Shown here in pieces: positions 33,550 to 41,495 of a stretch of 53,656 nt of DNA. This DNA comes from Smithella sp. SCADC. Its GTDB lineage: Bacteria > Desulfobacterota > Syntrophia > Syntrophales > Smithellaceae. The stretch spans positions 1-53,656 of the forward strand of contig JQDQ01000168.1 in the NCBI GenBank assembly GCA_000747625.2, in the 5' to 3' direction. The position numbers and the translations under genes were made by a program. A model generated the notes under the pieces. The model did no database searches. It saw nothing but the letters and a program-made list of their open reading frames with translations, and was not told where the DNA came from. Within the stretch, counting starts at the first letter, position 1; each line of letters opens with the position of its first letter.

Positions 33550-34083
33550 ATGCAAGAATTATTCATGCTTATTTTAATTGATGGCTATAACTTAATCAGA
33601 CAATCCGACAACCTGCGGCGATATGAAAGAAAAACTTTGGAGACGGGAAGAAACGCTTTAATCGCCAGGCTTGTCGAATATGAAAATAAAAGGGCGCATC
33701 AGATCATCGTGGTTTTTGACGGCATCCAAAACGGATGGGCGGAAGAAGGAAGAGACAGGGAAGGGAAAATCAATATTATTTATTCCCGCCATGGCGAGAG
33801 AGCTGATGACGTCATTAAGAGAATAGCGGCGCAAACCGCGGGAGAAGTTATTGTAGTTTCTTCCGATCGGGAAATATCATCTTTTGCAACTCAGTCAGGC
33901 AAAACGCCTCTGTCGTCTTTAGAATTTGAAGCAATTATGAACAACGTTATTTACGCACCTTTCGAAACAAAACCCGCAACGAAGAAAATGGAAATTAACG
34001 AGCGGCGTCCCCAAAAGAAGGGACCGGCAAGAAGATTGCCCCGCGCGAAAAGACAAAAGCAGACAAAAATCAGTAAACTCTGA
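33550..34083 (+). CDS. NYN (YacP-like) PIN-fold RNase domain protein
   Basis: A 177-residue protein whose first 135 residues form a NYN domain of the YacP/Rae1 kind: LILIDGYNLIRQ (the D of IDGYN is catalytic), VVFDGIQNGW, ADDVIKRIAAQ and VVSSDREIS supply the acidic residues typical of PIN-fold nucleases. The C-terminal 40 residues are basic (RRPQKKGPARRLPRAKRQKQ) and may bind RNA. The start ATG 33550 has a weak site; ATG 33568, immediately before LILIDGYN, is possible. In Bacillus the homologue cuts ribosome-bound mRNA; that function here is by family only. Confidence 0.85.
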   Translation: MQELFMLILIDGYNLIRQSDNLRRYERKTLETGRNALIARLVEYENKRAHQIIVVFDGIQNGWAEEGRDREGKINIIYSRHGERADDVIKRIAAQTAGEVIVVSSDREISSFATQSGKTPLSSLEFEAIMNNVIYAPFETKPATKKMEINERRPQKKGPARRLPRAKRQKQTKISKL

Positions 34084-34249
34084 TGTCCCCCGCTGGCGGG
34101 GGCAGGGGGTGGACGTGTTATTGCGGATATTATTTATCGTAGGGCGCGTTTCCTAAACGCGCCGCACGTCGGACTGCTCGGGGAGCAGTCCCTACAATTT
34201 CCACCTCCGTTCCGATGCTACATCGGGACACTTCCGCCGGCGGAGGGTA
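34084..34249. repeat. Hairpin-ended repeat, family 2, copy D, with a nested element
   Basis: The left end TGTCCCCCGCTGGCGGGGG begins in the NYN stop codon (TGATG). The right end is CCACCTCCGTTCCGATGC ... CCGCCGGCGGAGG. Inside, 34139-34195 is a different nested unit, GTAGGGCGCGTTT ... CAGTCCCTAC, made of hairpins GGCGCGTTT/AAACGCGCC and GGACTGCTC/GAGCAGTCC. The rest of the gap to 34396 shows no gene. Confidence 0.85.
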
Positions 34250-34396
34250 TAGGCCAATTTCCGGCAATTAATCATCAGATCATTACAAAAACAACGGTGG
34301 ATCGAGTAAAAAAACATTGAAAACTAATAACATTTCTGATAGAAATCATAAAAATATAAAAGTATTATCTATTCCGATTTAAAAAGGAGAGTAATA

Positions 34397-36385
34397 ATGA
34401 TTAAGGTAATCAGGGCAAAATTATTTCGGCAATTATGTCTGCTCTTTTCTTTATTTCTACTTTGTTGTCTTATCGCCTGCGGCGGGAGTAAGGACACAGC
34501 CGATACCGGAGGGGGGTCAACGACAACAGGCACACCTACTCTTACTTTAAGTGTTCCCAATGTAACATTCGGAACTCCTGTCACAGCTACAGTGACACTC
34601 ACAAGTGGCAGTGGCGCGACGATACAAGGTGCCGTCGTAACCTTTTCGACGTCAAGCGGTCTTGTCACATTTACTCCAACTTCCGCCAGCGCCCTGACAA
34701 ATTCCAGTGGCGTCGCTTCCGTCACATTGAGTGCCGCTAGTGTTGATTCCGCTGGAGCTACCTATATTACGGCTTCGACTTCAATTTACATTGACGGCAC
34801 AGATACAACAGTTACCAGCAATCAGGTAGGCATTTCGGTCAGCGGGGGAACAGTTACACTGGGCACTCTCACGGTGGGCACGTCACCAATTTCCGCTTAC
34901 GGCACCAGCAGCTTAAGCGTACCAGTACTGATAAATGGTGTACCTGCCACAGTTCCCATCTCTGTAACCTTTACTTCACCCTGCGTTAGCGCGAGCAAGG
35001 CAACAATTTCCAGCCCTGTAACGAGTTCCGCAGGCACGGCAATATCCACCTACAAAGATAATGCTTGCGCTTCCGGATCATCTGACATATCGGATGAGAT
35101 ACGGGCAGCTGTAACTAGTAACCCTAGTGTCTCTGTCACCAATACCATAACTGTTCATCCTACTCAGGTCAACAATATACAATTTATATCAGCAATTCCT
35201 GCAACCATCGGTAAAAAGGGAACAGGCTCATCAACATTACCACAAACTTCGCTGGTTACATTTAAAGTGGTGGATAGTAGCGGTAAAGCCAAACCGGGAA
35301 TAGGTGTCGCTTTCAGCCTCCTGCCGGCAACCGTTCCGGGAGGAGTCTCACTCGATCCTGCTACGGGGACATCTGACGACAATGGATTAGTCACGACTAC
35401 GGTTACTTCAGGTACGGTGCCAACGCCTGTCTGGGTTGTGGCAACAACCACCGTCGCGCCGATAGTTAGCAGTCAGTCCAACGCCTTAACCATTACAACC
35501 GGACTACCTACACAGAAATTTTTCTCGCTTGCCGTGCAAACCCATAATATTGAAGCCTGGGGATATGATAATGTGCCATCCAAAGTAACTATTTCCGCAT
35601 ATGATCGTCTGGGCCAGCCCGTGCCTGATGGCACAGCAGTCAACTTTTACACTGAGGGAGGGGGAGGAATTTCGCCTGCGAATTGCTCAACGACAGGCGG
35701 AATGTGCACTTCTACATTCCTAAGCCAATACAGTAGCAGACCTTCAAATGGCAGAGTAACGATACTGGCTACCGCTGTAGGAGAAGAAAGTTTTGTTGAT
35801 CTAGACGGCAACGATACTTATGATTCAGGCGAAACTTTTTATTCTCTGGGTGATTTATATATTGATGCCGACGAAAGCCTAAACTGGGAAAGTGGCGAGC
35901 AATTTTTCCTTCCTTATGCTTCAGAGGGATCTTCGGCCTGTCCAGATAACGCGTTAAGCAAGCACAATACATGTGATGCTACATGGAGCACAAACTATGT
36001 TCGGCGCAGCAATCTCATAATCCTTTCATCCTCTGAACCTCTCGAAACTTCATATACGGTTACAATGGGAACTAATTGCCTGCGAACAGCTACTTTACTA
36101 TTGAGAGATGTTAACGGTAACACCATGCCGGCGGGAACTACAATTTCCACAGCTAATAATTATGTATATTATAAAACTTCTGGTGCCACTACAAATTCCA
36201 CGGCTTCTGTAAACATTGATAGTGGTTCTCCTATTCCTGATTCCACATCCAACAGTGGCACAAACTTTACTATTACGATAGATGGAACAGATTGCGCAGC
36301 ACCAAATTATCCGTCAGGGACTGTGAATGTAGTCGTTACGTCACCAAAGGGGCTTACTACAAAAATACCCGTTACTGTCAACTAA
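34397..36385 (+). CDS. Large Ig-like (Big_1) surface lipoprotein with EF-hand-like loops
   Basis: The 662-residue protein opens with a lipoprotein signal (LCLLFSLFLLCCLIAC, the cysteine about residue 32) and a Gly/Thr-rich linker. It continues with bacterial Ig-like (Big_1) domains of beta-strand text such as VTFSTSSGLVTFTP, followed by LTNSSGVASVTLSA, repeated about three to four times between residues 45 and 440. Residues 468-479 (DLDGNDTYDSGE) and 490-501 (DADESLNWESGE) look like calcium-binding EF-hand/dockerin-type loops. Such proteins are secreted or outer-membrane adhesins or cell-wall-spanning stalks. The ATG follows AAGGAGAG. No transmembrane segment after the signal. Confidence 0.8.
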   Translation: MIKVIRAKLFRQLCLLFSLFLLCCLIACGGSKDTADTGGGSTTTGTPTLTLSVPNVTFGTPVTATVTLTSGSGATIQGAVVTFSTSSGLVTFTPTSASALTNSSGVASVTLSAASVDSAGATYITASTSIYIDGTDTTVTSNQVGISVSGGTVTLGTLTVGTSPISAYGTSSLSVPVLINGVPATVPISVTFTSPCVSASKATISSPVTSSAGTAISTYKDNACASGSSDISDEIRAAVTSNPSVSVTNTITVHPTQVNNIQFISAIPATIGKKGTGSSTLPQTSLVTFKVVDSSGKAKPGIGVAFSLLPATVPGGVSLDPATGTSDDNGLVTTTVTSGTVPTPVWVVATTTVAPIVSSQSNALTITTGLPTQKFFSLAVQTHNIEAWGYDNVPSKVTISAYDRLGQPVPDGTAVNFYTEGGGGISPANCSTTGGMCTSTFLSQYSSRPSNGRVTILATAVGEESFVDLDGNDTYDSGETFYSLGDLYIDADESLNWESGEQFFLPYASEGSSACPDNALSKHNTCDATWSTNYVRRSNLIILSSSEPLETSYTVTMGTNCLRTATLLLRDVNGNTMPAGTTISTANNYVYYKTSGATTNSTASVNIDSGSPIPDSTSNSGTNFTITIDGTDCAAPNYPSGTVNVVVTSPKGLTTKIPVTVN

Positions 36386-36414
36386 CACTATTTTACTTTT
36401 GATATAATGCCAGA

Positions 36415-36440
36415 AAAGCCGGCCCAAAGCCGGCTTTTTT
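36415..36440 (+). terminator. Terminator of the Ig-like lipoprotein gene
   Basis: AAAGCCGGC pairs with GCCGGCTTT around CCAA, followed by TTTTTT. It lies at the converging end of holA. Confidence 0.85.
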
Positions 36441-37782
36441 ATGAGCAGGCTTTAATCAAAAACATCTCCAGCAATAATTGCGGGCTGGGGGCGGAAGATT
36501 TAAAGGCGCGATCAAGTTCCAGCAATTCATCAAGAAATTTGATCAGACGTGGATAAGTAAAGCGGCTGCAATTACGCAACGCGTTATACACAACAAAAGG
36601 ATGCTGGCTGAAAATAAGGCCTTCCCGCTTTACCCCTGAGGCGTTCAATTCGCCGATAACGGGATAAAGAATTTTTTGGAACCAGCCGTATTCCATGCCG
36701 GGAGTGAATTTCGGCAGCTTGCCCGAATCAACCAGAATCCTGGCCTGCAGCAAAAGACGGATTTCCCGAACCAGCATACTCAGAATGATCAGATGATGAG
36801 TCCCCTGATCCAGAATATTTTTCAGGGCATCGAGCGCCGCCAGTTGATTTTTTTCACTCAGGGCGTTCGTTAAAGCGAAGATTTCTTCTTCTTTTGTTTT
36901 GCCCACGGCGTCTTCAACATCATCTTTATCGATGATCGTCTTGTCTCCGGCATAAGAAATAAGCTTCTCCAGTTCCAGCATTGAGCGCCGTAAATCGAAT
37001 CCTGTTTTCCGGCCTAAAGCGATCCAGGCCGCGGGCGATAATTTTTTGCCGCAACCCTCCAACAATTGCTGTGCCTGCTTCTGAAGTGTTTCTTTTCTGA
37101 CTGTTTCGTTTTTGACCTCACCGAAATAATGGACAACACCCGCCTCGGAAATAATTTTGTAGAGTTTCTTCCTTTTGTCCACATCTTCAGCCGTAAGAAT
37201 CAGACAGTTTCCCGCGGGTAATCCTTCCTTAAAAATTTCTTCGAGACGCTCGACTTTGTCGGCGCCTGTTGCCGCGATGAGTCCTGAATCGGAACAGATT
37301 TCCAAAATGCGGGGCAGCCATTTTTCGCGCTCTTCTCCCGCATCTCCTTTCACAATTTTACTCCATTCATCATCGGTTATTTTTCGCCAACCGGCATTGA
37401 GCAAATCCTCCAGAGAAAAACCGGCTATTTTTAAAAAAGTCAGAAAATATTTCGCCGCCTTCGCCGGCTGTTCATCAATGCTGCCGCGTATTTTTTGAAT
37501 CAGTTGCGCCAGGTTTTCGCGGGATTGAAAAATAGTCGTGTTCCGCACCACAACCACTTTCCTGTCGCCTAAAAGAGAAGGTGTCAGGATATTTTCCATC
37601 AGGCTGTCCATATCGGTATTTTCGCCGTCAAGATAAAACAGGCTGAAATCCCGGGAACCATCCGGTAATATTATATCTAAAATTTTATTGAGGGTTTCAG
37701 TGATTAGATACTCTTCTTCTCCGTAAAGAAGGTAACAGGGCGCAATAATACCTTTTTTTAAATTGGCAAAGATTTTTTCCAT
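36439..37782 (-). CDS. holA: DNA polymerase III delta subunit, with an insertion
   Basis: HolA delta opens the sliding clamp in the clamp-loader complex. N-terminal marks are CYLLYGEEEYLITETLNKI, LDGENTDM, LTPSLLGDRKVVVVR and, after the insertion, GNCLILTAEDVDKRKKLYKI. The C-terminal collar domain has RKTGFDLRRSMLELEKLISY, EIFALTNAL and DRAFKSSAPSPQLLLEMFL. 447 residues is about 100 more than E. coli HolA (343). The extra stretch lies near residues 95-188 (with KAAKYFLTFLKIAGFS and WLPRILEICSDSGLIA) and carries charged helices of unknown role. Start ATG 37782. Confidence 0.9.
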   Translation of the reverse strand: MEKIFANLKKGIIAPCYLLYGEEEYLITETLNKILDIILPDGSRDFSLFYLDGENTDMDSLMENILTPSLLGDRKVVVVRNTTIFQSRENLAQLIQKIRGSIDEQPAKAAKYFLTFLKIAGFSLEDLLNAGWRKITDDEWSKIVKGDAGEEREKWLPRILEICSDSGLIAATGADKVERLEEIFKEGLPAGNCLILTAEDVDKRKKLYKIISEAGVVHYFGEVKNETVRKETLQKQAQQLLEGCGKKLSPAAWIALGRKTGFDLRRSMLELEKLISYAGDKTIIDKDDVEDAVGKTKEEEIFALTNALSEKNQLAALDALKNILDQGTHHLIILSMLVREIRLLLQARILVDSGKLPKFTPGMEYGWFQKILYPVIGELNASGVKREGLIFSQHPFVVYNALRNCSRFTYPRLIKFLDELLELDRAFKSSAPSPQLLLEMFLIKACS

Positions 37783-37807
37783 GACTCAAAAGCGGTAAAT
37801 AAGAAGA

Positions 37808-38461
37808 TTAAATTATAACGTATTTCTTTATGAGCTTGACGACTTCTTCCGGTTCATCTACAATTTGAAGCAAATCGAGGTCAGCAGGAGAAATTTTTCC
37901 TTCTTTCAGCATTCCGTATTTCAGCCAGTCAATCAAGCCCTGCCAGTATTCGCTACCCATAAGAATAAGCGGAAAAGATTTGATTTTTTTGGTCTGAATC
38001 AAAGTAAGAGCTTCAAATAGTTCATCCATGGTGCCGAAGCCGCCCGGCAGGATCACATACGCAACAGCATATTTGACAAACATCACCTTGCGAATAAAAA
38101 AGTACTTGTAATGAAGATTGATATTGGCGTAGGGATTCGGCTTTTGTTCAAATGGCAATTGAATGTTCAATCCTGCTGATTTCCCGCCGGCTTCCGCCGC
38201 GCCCTTATTGGCCGCTTCCATAATTCCGCCGCCGCCACCGGTTATCACGCTAAATCCGCTTTGAACCAGAAGCCGGGCCAGGTTTTCTGCTTTTTGATAG
38301 TAAATATCATCGGGTTTGAGTCTGGCGGACCCGAAAAAAGTAACGGCATTATGCACCCTGGAAAGAGTTTCTATGCCCTCAACAAATTCAGCCATAATGC
38401 GAAATACCCGCCATGATTCATCAATGGACAGAGAATCGATTACATATTGTTTTTCTTCCAT
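37808..38461 (-). CDS. LOG family protein (nucleoside 5'-monophosphate phosphoribohydrolase-like)
   Basis: A 217-residue LOG-family protein. Such proteins split the base from nucleoside 5'-monophosphates, including cytokinin riboside monophosphates in plants. The signature PGGFGTMDELFEAL is present near residue 139, with the substrate-binding GGGGGIMEAANKGA near residue 75. The ATG 38461 has GGGGAG upstream. It lies directly behind holA with a short gap on the same strand. The bacterial substrate is not known from sequence; the plant hormone name should not be carried over. Confidence 0.88.
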   Translation of the reverse strand: MEEKQYVIDSLSIDESWRVFRIMAEFVEGIETLSRVHNAVTFFGSARLKPDDIYYQKAENLARLLVQSGFSVITGGGGGIMEAANKGAAEAGGKSAGLNIQLPFEQKPNPYANINLHYKYFFIRKVMFVKYAVAYVILPGGFGTMDELFEALTLIQTKKIKSFPLILMGSEYWQGLIDWLKYGMLKEGKISPADLDLLQIVDEPEEVVKLIKKYVII

Positions 38462-38522
38462 AATGCATTACTCCCCTGAGGCCATAATTGAAAATTCCTA
38501 CACTTACAGGCTATCCAGTGTA

Positions 38523-38640
38523 GTGTCTCATAAATATCTATGCAGTATGTCATTTCGAAGCGAAGCGAGAAATCTTAATTATAGTCAGAATATACAAGAT
38601 ATCTCCCGCTGGTCGATATGACAAGGTTTCATTGAGACAC
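38523..38640. repeat. Palindromic element related to repeat family 1
   Basis: Ends GTGTCTCA (38523-38530) and TGAGACAC (38633-38640) enclose GTCATTTCGAAGCGAAG, GAGAAATCTT, ATCTCCC and TCGATATGACA, the same blocks as family 1 but with different outer ends. It lies between rpsU and the LOG gene. Confidence 0.8.
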
Positions 38641-38646
38641 ACCAGC

Positions 38647-38838
38647 TTAAAACTTGCGGCGTCTTTGAACTTTGGCCAGTCTTCGCTGTGCTTCAATTTT
38701 CTTTCTCTTTTGCTTTACTGAAGGCTTTTCATAAGCACGGCGGACTTTTAATTCCTTAAACAAGCCGCTTTTCGAAAGTTTGTTTTTCAAAAGTTTTAGA
38801 GCCTTTTCTACGTCATTGTCAATTACCCTTACTTCCAA
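38647..38838 (-). CDS. rpsU: 30S ribosomal protein S21
   Basis: S21 is a 63-residue basic protein of the small subunit needed for initiation on many mRNAs. The text MEVRVIDNDVEKALKLLKNKL, FKELKVRRAYEKPS and KRKKIEAQRRLAKVQRRR matches the family end to end. The start is TTG 38838: GGAGGAATTAAC places it at the right spacing, and no ATG lies nearby. A single-gene transcript is likely since repeats flank it on both sides. Confidence 0.95.
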   Translation of the reverse strand: MEVRVIDNDVEKALKLLKNKLSKSGLFKELKVRRAYEKPSVKQKRKKIEAQRRLAKVQRRRKF

Positions 38839-38885
38839 GTTAATTCCTCCTCGTTTTTATGTTCAATTTTTAATATTTTACCTAA

Positions 38886-39092
38886 AGTCACTTCGAATCC
38901 CGATGTTTCGGGATGAGAAGTCTTAAAGATTTCTCGTCGCTTCGCTCCTCGAAATGACATCATGGCTTCACAGACCACAGGCACTCTGCTCTCCGCTTCG
39001 CTCCTGGGATAATTTCCAATCCCGATGTTTCGGGATTAATTCGACTAACCAATCTGACTTCGCTTCGCTTGTCATATTGGAGTGTCATTAAT
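38886..39092. repeat. Decayed palindromic repeats between hisC and rpsU
   Basis: 38886-38958 has GTCACTTCGAATCCCGATG with the opposing TCGAAATGAC and AGATTTCTCGTCGCTTCG, a decayed family 1-like copy. A second stretch (39018-39082) repeats CCCGATGTTTCGGG and ends GCTTCGCTTGTCATATTGG. Together with the hisC terminator they fill the 38839-39167 gap. No gene seen. Confidence 0.7.
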
Positions 39093-39144
39093 AAAAAAAG
39101 GGCAGTTCGGCAAAAACAGATTTATTCTGTGCCGTAAACTACCC
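39093..39144 (-). terminator. Terminator of hisC (minus strand)
   Basis: Read on the minus strand, GGGTAGTTT pairs with AACTGCCC, with inner pairing ACAGAATAAATCTGT. This is followed by a run of seven T and lies just downstream of hisC. Confidence 0.7.
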
Positions 39145-39167
39145 AATAATTTCCAATTAATTTAAAA

Positions 39168-40247
39168 TCACGCTCCTTGTTTGGGAATAACGCTTTTTAA
39201 CACCCTTAGGAAGCTATCGTTTTCTTTACGATTTCCTACTGTAACCCTCATGCAGTTGGGTATCAGTGACGGTATATTCAAATTTTTTACAACTATACCT
39301 TCCGCAACTAATTGTTTGTATATGCGATCCGAATCAAAAGCGCAACTAAAAAATATAAAATTTGCCTGAGAGGGAAAAGGCTTAATTCCGGCAATTTTCT
39401 GCAAACCCAGATAAAGTTCCTCACGTCTTTTGATTATTTCTTCAACTTGCCTGGAAAATTCGTCCTGATAGTCAAGGAAAAAACTGGCGGCTATTTGTGA
39501 TAATGAATTGATATTATAAGGTAATCTTACTTTATCTAAGTGAGCAACGATGTCCGGATTAGCGATTAAAAATCCCAGTCGCATTGAGGCTAACCCCAAT
39601 TTGGACAGCGTTTTCAGGAAAATCAGATTATCGTATTTTTTTAGCAGAGGAAGCAGGGTCTGGCCGGAAAAGCTGGCATAAGCTTCATCAATAACAACCA
39701 TACCTGGAGATTTTTTGATGATAGTTTCTATTTTAGCCCGGCTGAAAAGATTACCGGTGGGAGCATTCGGATAACTTAAGAACACCAGAGCAGGAAAATT
39801 TTCTTTTACCTTGTCAATAATGGCGTCGCAATCAAGATCAAATTTCTTGTTCAGGGGCACTTCCACCACTTTATTGCCGGTGTTAGCCGCTATAATCTTG
39901 TACATGGAAAAAGCGGGAACGGGAACCAACACGCCATTTATTTTGCCTTTTAGCGTCAGACAAAGGATTTGAATCAGTTCGTCAGAACCGTTGCCTGGCA
40001 TAATCATATCCTTATCCACGCCGTAATATTGAGCAAATCCTTCGCGTAATTCGGGAGCGTCGGCCACGGGATAACGGTTTAAATCAATCCTGGCCATTTT
40101 TTCGAAAAGTTTTCTTTTCAGATGTTCCTGAATGGTAAAAGGATTTTCATTGGCATCCATCTTTATCGCGCCCGTAACCTCCGGCGCCATATAGCCGCGT
40201 TGCTTAAATATTTCTTTATTGACGATGTCTTTCAAAATCATGGCCAT
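39168..40247 (-). CDS. hisC: Histidinol-phosphate aminotransferase
   Basis: The PLP aminotransferase of histidine biosynthesis, 359 residues. The entry signature is IKMDANENPF, the substrate strand LNRYPVADAPELREGFA, and the PLP region IFLKTLSKLGLASMRLGF with the Schiff-base lysine in TLSK. PNAPTG and MVVIDEAYASF are typical. The ATG 40247 has only a weak upstream site; MILKD at 40241 is an equal alternative. It lies 6 nt after the lipoate ligase gene, so it probably belongs to that operon. Other his genes are not nearby; an aromatic aminotransferase is the less likely alternative. Confidence 0.92.
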   Translation of the reverse strand: MAMILKDIVNKEIFKQRGYMAPEVTGAIKMDANENPFTIQEHLKRKLFEKMARIDLNRYPVADAPELREGFAQYYGVDKDMIMPGNGSDELIQILCLTLKGKINGVLVPVPAFSMYKIIAANTGNKVVEVPLNKKFDLDCDAIIDKVKENFPALVFLSYPNAPTGNLFSRAKIETIIKKSPGMVVIDEAYASFSGQTLLPLLKKYDNLIFLKTLSKLGLASMRLGFLIANPDIVAHLDKVRLPYNINSLSQIAASFFLDYQDEFSRQVEEIIKRREELYLGLQKIAGIKPFPSQANFIFFSCAFDSDRIYKQLVAEGIVVKNLNIPSLIPNCMRVTVGNRKENDSFLRVLKSVIPKQGA

Positions 40248-40253
40248 AAAAAC

Positions 40254-41072
40254 CTAATTAAAAATGTTTTCACCTTGTATATTCCAACGGGTATTATTGT
40301 ATTTTCCCATTAATTCATTTTTTAAAGTTTCTTCCGCGGATGTTAAAGTTTCTTCCACCAGATCTATCCCCAGCTCATCGATAAAACCTTTTTTCAATTG
40401 AAAACAAATTCCCCGCGCATCAACCGGTGAAGCAATTTCTTCGTTGACCGCTGTCACTGTTTCTCTTAGTTGTTCTACTTGCCGGGATGTGCGCGAAGGC
40501 AATAAAAAATCCGCTGTCTTCACCGGATCAAAAGCTAAAAGCAATGAACCATGCTGTAAAAATCCACCTCGTCTTCTCACCTGAGCGCTGCCGCAAATTT
40601 TACGCCCTTTAACTAAAAGCTCATTTTTAGAAGGAACCGAAAAGCAGTAAGTTTCAGCTTTTTGTGCCGGCAAAACCCGGCCACTTTCGACTAAATCCGC
40701 CTTTATTCCCAAATAAGCCAGGCCGCAAGCGATACATTTGCTGATTACTTTATATGTTCCCGGAATATCGGGCGGGAATAATTTTTCCTGATCCGGGGCT
40801 ACAACAGAATAAGTAATTTCATCAAAATGGAAAACGGCTTTTCCCCCTGTTATTCTTCTGGCGACATCAATTCCGGCGCTGTAACATTTTTCGATATTTA
40901 CTTCCTTTCTTGCGTCTTGAAAATAACCAATGGAAATTGCCACCGGCCGCGAATTATAAAATCTAATCGTGGGGGATTTTTTGTTTTTTATGGTTTCATT
41001 GAAAATCGCCTCATCTATAGCCATGTTTTCGAATATATTATGATATTGAAAATTTAATAGTCTCCATGACAT
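40254..41072 (-). CDS. Lipoate-protein ligase / octanoyltransferase (LplA/LipM family)
   Basis: A 272-residue member of the biotin/lipoate ligase fold that attaches lipoyl or octanoyl groups to carrier lysines. Motifs include NMAIDEAIF, SIGYFQDARKEVN, the conserved RRITGGKAVFH near residue 92 and a GRKICGSAQVRR-GGFLQHGS segment that forms the acyl-adenylate or acyl-enzyme site. The Cys in KCIACGLAYLG region could be the LipM-type nucleophile, but I could not separate LipM from LplA with certainty. It follows gcvH, its likely substrate, by 14 nt, and precedes hisC by 6 nt. Confidence 0.88.
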   Translation of the reverse strand: MSWRLLNFQYHNIFENMAIDEAIFNETIKNKKSPTIRFYNSRPVAISIGYFQDARKEVNIEKCYSAGIDVARRITGGKAVFHFDEITYSVVAPDQEKLFPPDIPGTYKVISKCIACGLAYLGIKADLVESGRVLPAQKAETYCFSVPSKNELLVKGRKICGSAQVRRRGGFLQHGSLLLAFDPVKTADFLLPSRTSRQVEQLRETVTAVNEEIASPVDARGICFQLKKGFIDELGIDLVEETLTSAEETLKNELMGKYNNTRWNIQGENIFN

Positions 41073-41086
41073 AGATAACGATCAGT

Positions 41087-41476
41087 CTATTTTTTTTGTG
41101 TTATAAAATCATGGTAACTGGAAGCAACCATAAGATCATCTATTTGATCCAAATTATCCATTTCAATGATAATCAGCCATCCGGTATCATAGGGATCTCT
41201 GTTTATTATATCGCTGTCGTCGATAATATCTTCATTAACAACAACTATAGTGCCACTGACGGGAGCAATCAAATCCACTACTTCTTTGACGGATTCGATG
41301 GAACCAAATGTTTCGTCGCATTCCACATAAGTATCGGCTTCAAGAAATTCAACGGAGAGAATATCTCCCAGTCTTTCCTGGACATAATCGGTAATTCCTA
41401 TCGTGGCCATAGATCCATCAACCCGGACCCACACGTGTTCGGAACTATAAAGCACATCTTCCGGAAACACTTTCAT
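41087..41476 (-). CDS. gcvH: Glycine cleavage H-like lipoyl carrier protein
   Basis: GcvH (129 residues) is a lipoyl carrier. The lipoyl-accepting lysine is K64 in GSIESVKEVVDLIAPVSG. The opening SSEHVWVRVDGSMATIGITDYVQERLGDI and closing LINRDPYDTGWLIII fit the family. No GcvP, GcvT or Lpd gene lies nearby. Its pairing with a lipoate ligase fits a role as acceptor or relay of octanoyl/lipoyl groups, as GcvH has in other bacteria, besides glycine cleavage. Start ATG 41476 is 19 nt after the M24 peptidase stop. Confidence 0.93.
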   Translation of the reverse strand: MKVFPEDVLYSSEHVWVRVDGSMATIGITDYVQERLGDILSVEFLEADTYVECDETFGSIESVKEVVDLIAPVSGTIVVVNEDIIDDSDIINRDPYDTGWLIIIEMDNLDQIDDLMVASSYHDFITQKK

Positions 41477-41495
41477 AACAGCACAACCTCTGCTT

